In this document: positions 56,829-64,000 of the stretch, piece by piece
How positions within the stretch are numbered: position 1 is the stretch's first letter
Layout: each line of letters starts with the position of its first letter
Source: Xanthoparmelia taractica
Taxonomy: Eukaryota > Ascomycota > Lecanoromycetes > Lecanorales > Parmeliaceae
Assembly (NCBI GenBank): GCA_033085395.1
Contig: JANQBS010000082.1
Coordinates: 62,001-126,000, forward strand
DNA: 64,000 nt
Reading direction: 5' to 3'
The notes under the pieces: model-generated
Databases searched by the model: none
What the model was told of the DNA's origin: nothing
Seen by the model: the letters and a program-made list of their open reading frames with translations, nothing else
Translations under genes and position numbers: made by a program

Positions 56829-57876
56829 GAGAATGTCGCCATAGGTGGAATGGTCGCTGGGTTGTTGGAAGCCGCAGCAAGGGATTCCAGGCAGCTGAAG
56901 GACCTGGTACATCTTGTGAAAAACATTCAAGTGCCTCCAGTATCCCCTCAAGCACAGCTTTGTAGGGTCAATTGCCAACTGTTGAGGGGGTTGCTTTTGA
57001 CAACCTGCAGGAACCCCCTCGGAAGCTGTAGTCTGCCGATCCCGATTTAGCTTCATCACCTATCCTTATAATCTCATTTGCAAATTTCCCTTCCACCCTG
57101 CTTCACCGTTTCTTCCTTCGCCCACTCCTGCCTCACGACTCTACTTTATCCTCCGTCCACACAACTCCTGGCACTCATGCACATGTCCGTCTGTCACCGC
57201 TACAGCTTCCAGCAAGGCACAGTTTAAGATACTTCTCCTTCTATTGCGATGCATTTAGCAAGTGGAGCTGGCTGCATGGGATTGCTCCAATTGGCAAGGT
57301 CCCGCGTCTAAAGGCCGACATGTCTTGATTCCATTTCTAAAACTGTAGCTGCTTACTAGTCTTCTGAGCTAGCATCTATATCATATCCGCGATTTTTACT
57401 TGAGCCACTGTTTGCTTTGTCCCAGTATTGCACAGGCGGCTACTTTGTGTTTGTATGTGTGAGAGCCTAAGCAACTCCCAATAGCGTTCGAAAGCACTGG
57501 CTTTTGGTTTCTTTGACCACTGTGACACAACACTGGAACTTCATCCCTTTTCCGGAGCTCATATTGGGTGGAGGTCTACTGTTACGTTACGGGAGTCAAG
57601 TTGTGAACTAGTGTTTGTGGAGCTGTGACAGGCCGTTGGTGCAGAGTGCAGCAAGCACTTCAGAATTCGTGGTACTCCAATAAATCTTTTTTCAGCCCGT
57701 AGTTTTTGAGTAGACAGATACGCTCTCATATATCACAGCGCCCTGATGAACACACTCTCACATCTATCAATAGGCCTCCTCAAATACCAAGAACGAGAGT
57801 CTACTTGACCAAAATATCCTACTCCAAGTGCTTCAATACCAGAAACACAACTATAAGCGCACCGAGACTATCCAAG
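56829..57876. other. intergenic region
   Basis: About 1 kb. Pyrimidine-rich stretch at 57060-57200. An in-frame extension of the next gene reaches 57706 but contains no better start. Nothing else recognised. Confidence 0.4.
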
Positions 57877-58454
57877 ATGCCTGTCTACCTTATCCACGGC
57901 TTCCGTTGGCCACGCGGCCAGGGCCATCATGGTGTCGGTCCCTATATCATCATGAACAATGTCCTCGATGCTGCTGTCAACTACACAATGACTGAGAGCA
58001 GTTCCGCTGCTCTCATCGAAAGTCTCCGCGGCCAACACCCAGACATCATGGCCCAGCTGCCAAACATCCGCCTAGTCGAACAAGGCAGCCTCGACGACGG
58101 CACCCAGCCATATGCGTACCTGTGCGACACGGTTATTGAGCACGATCTCAGCATTGACCTTACCGGGCGGTTACAGCAGAGCGCAGGATCACAATGGAAT
58201 GCAATGTCGGACTTGATCGATGTGTTGGCGCCTGGAGCGAGACTTGGGTGGTATGTGGTGCACAACGATGATCCATTCCGTGGTGGGAATCCTCCCGTTG
58301 CATATAAAGATACGGAGCAGGTCTGTGCTTGCTACCCTTTTGTTTCCATCACTCACTGATTGATGGCCAGGCGCGTGATAGAATGGGCGAGAAGGGTGGG
58401 AGGAAAGGGGGCTTCAAGGGTTTTTTCGGCGGAAAGAAAGGTGTAAAGACGTGA
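57877..58454 (+). CDS. small conserved fungal protein (developmental-regulator type)
   Basis: Exons 57877-58320 and 58371-58454 (50-bp intron) give 175 residues. It begins MPVYLIHGFRWPRGQGHHGV and continues GPYIIMNNVLDAAVNYTMTE; later APGARLGWYVVHNDDPFRGG and a Gly/Lys-rich tail (GFKGFFGGKKGVKT). I recognise this start (MPVYxIHGFRWPR) as that of a widespread Pezizomycotina family often labelled 'developmental regulator' or PH-like, without known biochemistry. No signal peptide despite the hydrophobic start; probably cytosolic or nuclear. Confidence 0.72.
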
Positions 58455-59327
58455 GGATATACAATCCGTATGGTCCATCATAGGTGCGGCGGTACAGATT
58501 CATTGCTAGCCCGCCAGTGCGATTGTGCTCTATTGACCATGTGCAAGTCGACTGTACTCGAGGAAAGGCGGGTGACAATGGAAGATCTGAGCGGCAATGG
58601 GGGAGATATCGATTTGCGATTAGCACATTTATCAGATAGCTCCCGACAGAACATTACGAAGCTCGAATATATTGTGACCGCTCTTCCACCTCCTACCATA
58701 AACGGTCCATGCACGTTACTCTGGCATCTGAAGTAGGAAGGTCTTGCCCATCTCACCAAATTGTGGAGAGACATGTACATTTAAGGTGGTGTTGCAGATA
58801 CCGATTGGAGCGCTTGAGGAATATGATTGGCAAAGTGAGCTTTTTCCTAGGTGCTTGAGGTAGGTTGGTCCACGTACCTGCCAAGCTAAATAAGTCCGTA
58901 CTCTGGTAGCCAGCCTGCAGCCCCACTTCACTTTTTGGTTTCCCCGCCTTTCCTCCGCATTATTCCATACCTTGATACCTCCGTATGGTCCCGTATTCTG
59001 AAGAGCTGCTCATCACCAGCATGATTCAGTAGAGCAGGTACGACTACCTGCTTTACTCTCACACGACTCGAGTCTAGAGCTCTCTCTCGATATGGAGAGG
59101 TCATGCTCCACCCTGATATCAATGCATGGCCGACAAGTTGGAGACGACTATTCTGATGATCGACCAAGCATGTCGCCCACAGCTCCCAAAGCCCATGCAG
59201 CTAGACTTTTCTTCACACCCAAGCCTCGTGCGAGAGAACATCGTCATCATCATTATAAAATGGCGTACCCCTCAACAGCTCCTTCAGACTTCTCCCTTGA
59301 ACTTCTTCATCTCATTCCAGTCCCATC
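58455..59327. other. intergenic region
   Basis: About 870 bp upstream of the glutaminase gene; nothing recognised beyond short frames. Confidence 0.4.
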
Positions 59328-62176
59328 ATGCATTCAGCTACTCTTCTCCTGCCTTTGGCCCTCTCGGCCAACCTCGCCTTTGCTCAACTCGACACAACAG
59401 CTAAGGACTCGAATGGGTAAGCGTTCCTCAATTCAAACTGCTCCTTCAGCACTGATCAGACTTTAGAAACACTCTTCCAGCCTACTCTCCAGCACGACCT
59501 CCAGCCATCCCACTTGCTGTCCGTTCTCCCTATACCAGCGCATGGAGTTCTACTTCGAATAATGGCACGTTGAATACTAACGGTGCGATATTCTGGTACG
59601 TGGGAACAGTCAAACGCAGCTGGAATGTATAATGAGACTGACAACCATAGGCCAGGGACCCCTCTTGGTTGGGAAGGGGCAAGTAACTGCACGACGTATA
59701 TGTTTGAGATCATGAGCTTAGTGTATTATAGATTGTAACTGTCGATGGGACTTCCTACGAATACCTTGGGGCTGGCTCGTCGACCCTTCCCGCACTGCCA
59801 AATCTGAAGCCTGCTGTCCCCTTGACCGTCAGCTATGATTCGCAGTACTCAAATTTCACATTCAGTGCGGGTCCTATGGAAATCACGGCCAGTTTCCTAT
59901 CATCTGTGTTACCCAAAGATCTCTGCCGCACAAGCATTCCTCTCAGCTATCTGACAACCTCTGTACGATCGACGGACAATACCAGTCACAGTGTGCAGTT
60001 CTACAGCGATGTCAACGCAGCCTGGATGGCCTACCAGAACAATGTCACTACGCAGTGGACTTTCTATCAAGGGTCAACCCCGGCGAATGGAAGCCTCAAT
60101 TCCACAAGTCTGTCTTCATTATACAGCTGGTATGTATCACCGACTGGAAACTCTTAACCCCTAGTGACGAGTTCCAGGTTTGTCTATTTAGAGAATGCGT
60201 ACGAGTTTGCTGAGGAGTATGACAAGCCTCTCTGTATGTATGCGTCTTCCTTGGAGCGGACAGGTTCTCATGCAAGGATCAGGGGGCAACTTGACTTACT
60301 CTACGTCGTCCAATTTCTCCGGATCAACCAACTTCAGTTACCAGAGTGGATACTCAAGCAATCTCCGGTACCAATATGTCATGAAGCATTCATTGCAAGA
60401 CTTCGTTGATCCCAGCTTTCGACCTTCTGGTACGCGTGATCCTGCGTTTGCCTTTGCGCATGATTTTGGAACCGTGTCTTCGGCTTCAGTGATGTACACC
60501 ATCGGAGAGGTACAGCAACCTTCGATCCGATACCTCACTTCCTCAGGCGTCGAGCCATTGCAACCGTGGTGGACACAGTGCTATGGCGATATCTTTCAGA
60601 TGATCAGTTTCCATTTTCATGATTTTTCTATGACCCAGCAACTGGCATACAATTTTGAAGCTCAGCTCAAGGCAGACGTGGATTCGTACTATAGTGCGAA
60701 CATGGCTATGGTGTACAGCAACAGCGCTGCCGGTCCGCTTCCATTCTACTCCAATGGGTCTCGAACCTATACCAATAGCACCGACCAGTACGGAGAACAA
60801 TACATCTTTGACCCGAACAACATGTACGGTTTCTTAAATCCCAACAACTTCAGCGGCGTCCCCATCCCGGATGTTGAAGAAGCTCAGGCGTACTATTCTA
60901 TTGTTGCCTTGTCAACTCGACAGATCATGGCAGCCTATGTTTTGACCGTACCCCCTTCTGGTGGTTGCTCAAACACGGGTGTGAACACGTCAGAGCCACT
61001 GTTTTTCCAGAAAGAGATTTCTTCGGACGGGAACGTCAACACTGTCGACGTCCTTTACCCAGCTATGCCATTCTTTCTATATGCAAACCCAGAGCTACTT
61101 CGATACAGTCTCGAGCCTCTGTTCCAGAACCAGGAAGGTGGGTTCTATCCCAACGGCTACAGTATGCATGACGTGGGCACAAACTTCCCCAACGCGTGAG
61201 TGCTCCTTCTGGAATCCTTGCAATCATCAAGTCCCAAGTTTTGTCTCGGGAGCAAATATTCATGATGCTTCCCAATCTTGTCCAGCTGATTCCGTTTCTG
61301 CCTCAGAGAAGTTATACTCACTCGGAATTATGCAGGACTGGACACGTGGAGGGCAATGATGAATATATGCCCGTTGAAGAAAGCGGGAACATGATTCTCA
61401 TGACTTATGCTTACTACAAGTTTTCTGGGAATGCAGCATTTGTCCAGCAGCATTATTCGAAGCTCCAACAATTTGCTTCATACTTGATCGAATACTCATT
61501 ACTTCCGGGCCTTCAGGTCAGTACTGATGACTTTGCGGGTGCGCTAGTCAACCAGACGAACCTAGCAATCAAAGGGATTGTCGGCATACAAGCTATGTCC
61601 TTCATGTCCACCCTAGCCAATGACTCTTTCGGATCCCAAAACTATAGCAGGACGGCCACAAACTTCTACGACCAATGGGAAGATCTCGCCATCGATCCAT
61701 CAGGAAAGCATGCCATGCTCGCCTATCAGTGGCGCTCAACCTACAGTCTTCTCTATAATACTTACCCGAACGTACTTCTTGATTTGAATCTCATCCCGAA
61801 CTCGCTCTACGAGATGCAATCAAACTATTATCCTACTGTTAGCCAAATGTTCGGTATCCCTCTCGATAGCCGCCACAGCTACACCAAGAGCGACGAATCG
61901 ATGTGGACAGCTGCAACTTGTACACCTGAGACCAGGAGGTTGTTCGTTAACGCTCTGGGCTATTGGATCAATGAGACCACAACTCCGTACGCATTCACTG
62001 ATCTGTACGAGACAATTGATACGGGCGCGTATCCTGTGAGTCCGACTCCGGTAACCTTCATCGCGAGACCCGTTGTTGGAGGGCATTTCTCATTGTTGGC
62101 ACTGGAGAGGAAGGGTCAGTTGGGAAGCCTGGGAACGGGTTTTGGAACTGGCGAAAACTCGACGATGTCGCCTTGA
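59328..62176 (+). CDS. gtaA: secreted glutaminase GtaA-like (DUF5127/DUF4965 family)
   Basis: Exons begin 59328-59416, 59467-59595, 59651-59678, 59732 to about 60130, then from about 60178, with the last intron 61196-61335 and final exon 61336-62176. It starts with a signal peptide, MHSATLLLPLALSANLAFAQ, followed by PARPPAIPLAVRSPYTSAWS, WTQCYGDIFQM, ISFHFHDFSMTQQ, TNFPNA|TGHVEGNDEYMPVE, ESGNMILMTYAYYKFSGNAA and VGGHFSLLALE, all typical of GtaA-type extracellular glutaminases (glutamine to glutamate plus ammonia; alpha-toroid fold). Many N-glycosylation sequons. Two oddities: the third intron has a GC donor (GCAAGT), and near 60230-60260 the frame shifts between YDKPL and MQGSGGNLTY with no usable intron, so a one-base error or mutation is likely there. 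Confidence 0.85.
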
Positions 62177-63464
62177 TGGGAACCTAATCAATGGACGGCC
62201 ATCCAAGATATGTAGGGAAACGATAATACTTTATCATAATGTGGATAGTCTAAGAAAATCACACAATTAGGCTTCATCAGATGCATTTATCTTCAGATAC
62301 ATATTGCAGTGTTGTATCATTATGCCAAGGTCTTCAGCGCACGCGAAGTAGTAGGGTTAACAGAGAGCTTCAGCCAAGTGAGTTTCTCTTCAGTGTTGCC
62401 AAAACATCATGCCTACCCAAAGCAAAAATCCCTCCACGCAAAGCGCAGCGTTCAAGGGACCAGATGCATGCGCATCAAAACTTCCAACCCAAGATATCAG
62501 CAATACTGGTTAGCCATATGTAGCACCGCGAAGCTCTGCCATCGGATTGCGCGGACGTGCCACCAAATACTTTTGGCATTACTGTGCGATTGCGTCGACC
62601 TGATATCTTGGCTTAGACTTGCACCGCTTGAATGACCGCAAAAAGGCGGTTCCCACCGTTGGGCGCATCGTCCCTGATTTGCGAGTGATATTGGGTCCGG
62701 AAAACTTAGCCTTGGCCACCAGGTGGAGGTTCCTGGCGTAAGTCTGAAGGTGTTCCTGGTACCGGCAGCTGCTCCCCAGTGGCTACGGCTTCGCCAACTG
62801 AGTACGCAGCATGCGTGTCTGCTCGGCCCTTGCTCAACTGTATTTATCGATGGTCCCGATTGGGACTCATAGCATAGAGGTCTGTATACAGACATCTACT
62901 TCTGAGCAACACTAGTACTCTTCAGCTTCATATTCAGTCACGAGACGTCTACATCTTCCGTGAATCTAGGGTCCTAGCCCCAGTTTGAGTTATAATCACA
63001 TAGATGCTGAGCTTAGTATTGCCCATGCGCTAGTAGAACTCGATTGCGCTCATGACATAGACTAGAATTCTACTAGTGAGTTTGCTGCCAGCAAACATGA
63101 GTATCAAGTCGCAACTGTTTGCGGGTTGTGCTGTAAAAGAACTTCGAAATCGGCGCTCGCAAGAGAATCGTCTTGTCTGCCGAAATGTTGATGGTTGCAT
63201 CCTCAATTGAGTGTTTCACGTGTTTTGCAGATGCAACTGCCAATTTCGAGGTCGTTTCGAGTAGCCGCTAAGCCTTGATTGGCGAACGCGTCAATACCCG
63301 GAGATCCTAGTCCACGGCGACTCTGACGGTCTGACCATCATAAAAGACCATGGAGCTCACGTAAGCTTACATACGAACCCTTTACATCCCTTCAAGCACA
63401 GCTGCTAAGCGACTCATGTCGCGGGATAAAGATGAACGGTCGATTGCGCTCCTAATGCGCCGCA
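62177..63464. other. intergenic region
   Basis: 1.3 kb with short frames only; no repeat or RNA gene seen. Confidence 0.4.
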
Positions 63465-64000
63465 ATGAAGCACGCGCCTCCCTCCCCGAGGCCGCCCAGC
63501 CGAGAAAGCCTCAAAGCCATCTCCTACAATGACACCATTGCTGCTAAACCTCCCATACCCATCGCTACCGCTACCTCTCCCTCAACCTCACCTCGTAAGC
63601 GATTAACTGGCCTCCGACGGCCCAAGACCTCCAAGCAGCGCCTTTCACCCGAAACAGCTCGGTTGAAAGTACAGGATGATGCCAAAAGAGACTCGGCTGT
63701 GGCGCCATCGAGTTCCACGACAAGAGATAGTCGGACGACATTGGGGACAGATGTGGAGTCGACAACCAGCGTGAAACGTTCGCCAAGCATTCCAAGCTTC
63801 TCGGCGAACCATGTGGCCATTTCCCCTAAACCAAAGAGTACGGGAGATGAGGAATCAAGACCATCGGAGCAGACCGACCTGCCCACGATACCGCAGTTGC
63901 CCTTCATAAGCATACTGACGGAGATACCATCTGGGAGTTTCGAGGACTTGACATTACCGGGGCATGTGGAGTTCTCAAAGCGAGGAAGCATGCTGATAGG
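63465..64000 (+). CDS. 5' part of an unrecognised gene running off the window
   Basis: From ATG 63465 the frame is open to the right edge (178 codons plus two bases). The protein starts MKHAPPSPRPPSRESLKAIS and continues YNDTIAAKPPIPIATATS, is Ser/Pro/Thr-rich and basic, and near the edge changes to an ordered, conserved-looking piece: LPFISILTEIPSGSFEDLTL then PGHVEFSKRGSMLIG. A disordered leader before a folded domain suggests a signalling or cytoskeletal protein, but the domain is cut off and I do not name it. The minus-strand frame over the same bases (63991-63524) is its shadow. Confidence 0.65.
   Translation, partial: MKHAPPSPRPPSRESLKAISYNDTIAAKPPIPIATATSPSTSPRKRLTGLRRPKTSKQRLSPETARLKVQDDAKRDSAVAPSSSTTRDSRTTLGTDVESTTSVKRSPSIPSFSANHVAISPKPKSTGDEESRPSEQTDLPTIPQLPFISILTEIPSGSFEDLTLPGHVEFSKRGSMLI

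Noticed and set aside
60225..60270. A microintron repairing the glutaminase frame
   Set aside because: The available GT...AG pairs are 19-46 bp long; the longest one creates an in-frame TGA at the junction and the others are too short.
63524..63991. Minus-strand open frame of 155 codons at the right edge
   Set aside because: The plus strand over the same bases is open from ATG 63465 and reads as a more natural protein; the minus frame is a shadow.

Overview
The window looks like nuclear DNA of a filamentous ascomycete (Pezizomycotina). Most genes carry short spliceosomal introns of about 47-85 bp with GT...AG ends and CTGAC/CTAAC-like branch points. The housekeeping genes are eukaryotic and fungal: a BIR1/survivin-like protein, AP-2 sigma, SPT3, SNU23, IST1, SEC18/NSF, DPH5, the PP2A methyltransferase PPM1 and a KxDL protein. 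Several families are typical of Pezizomycotina (BLI-3-like flavoprotein, DUF2421 membrane protein, GtaA-type secreted glutaminase). Several broken genes and transposons carry CAG->TAG or CAA->TAA changes, the kind left by repeat-induced point mutation (RIP). No sequence search was run; names rest on recognised motifs and spliced reading frames.

Layout. (1) 0-13 kb: BIR1-like gene, an MDR-type oxidoreductase, a broken aminoglycoside-phosphotransferase-like gene, two unrecognised genes, a small F-box/membrane protein and a BLI-3-like flavoprotein, with a near-palindromic hairpin element in front of the last. (2) 13-29 kb: a repeat-rich accessory island. It begins with a decayed ~32-bp tandem repeat next to a broken helicase-like gene. 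Four amino-acid-chemistry genes follow: an ACC-deaminase/D-cysteine-desulfhydrase-like enzyme with a stop codon, an intact cystathionine gamma-synthase-like enzyme, an intact class I/II aminotransferase, and an ATP-grasp gene split by a hAT transposon. The island ends in two nested hAT elements and a Mutator-like element, each with recognisable terminal inverted repeats and target-site duplications. (3) 29-34.5 kb: a secreted-protein gene with frame breaks, an ankyrin protein and PPM1. (4) 35-64 kb: dense housekeeping genes: AP-2 sigma, Cir_N protein, SPT3, SNU23, a DUF2421 membrane protein, a small basic/acidic nuclear protein, IST1, an F-box protein, KXD1, SEC18, DPH5, a small conserved fungal protein, a secreted glutaminase, and the 5' part of a gene running off the right edge.

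The most interesting part is the 16-25 kb cluster: three pyridoxal-phosphate enzymes plus an ATP-grasp ligase, in alternating orientation and bounded by transposons. The combination fits a small pathway that builds an unusual amino acid and couples it to something by an ATP-dependent bond. In this strain it looks partly dead: two of four genes are broken, one by a datable transposon insertion. Product and pathway are inference.
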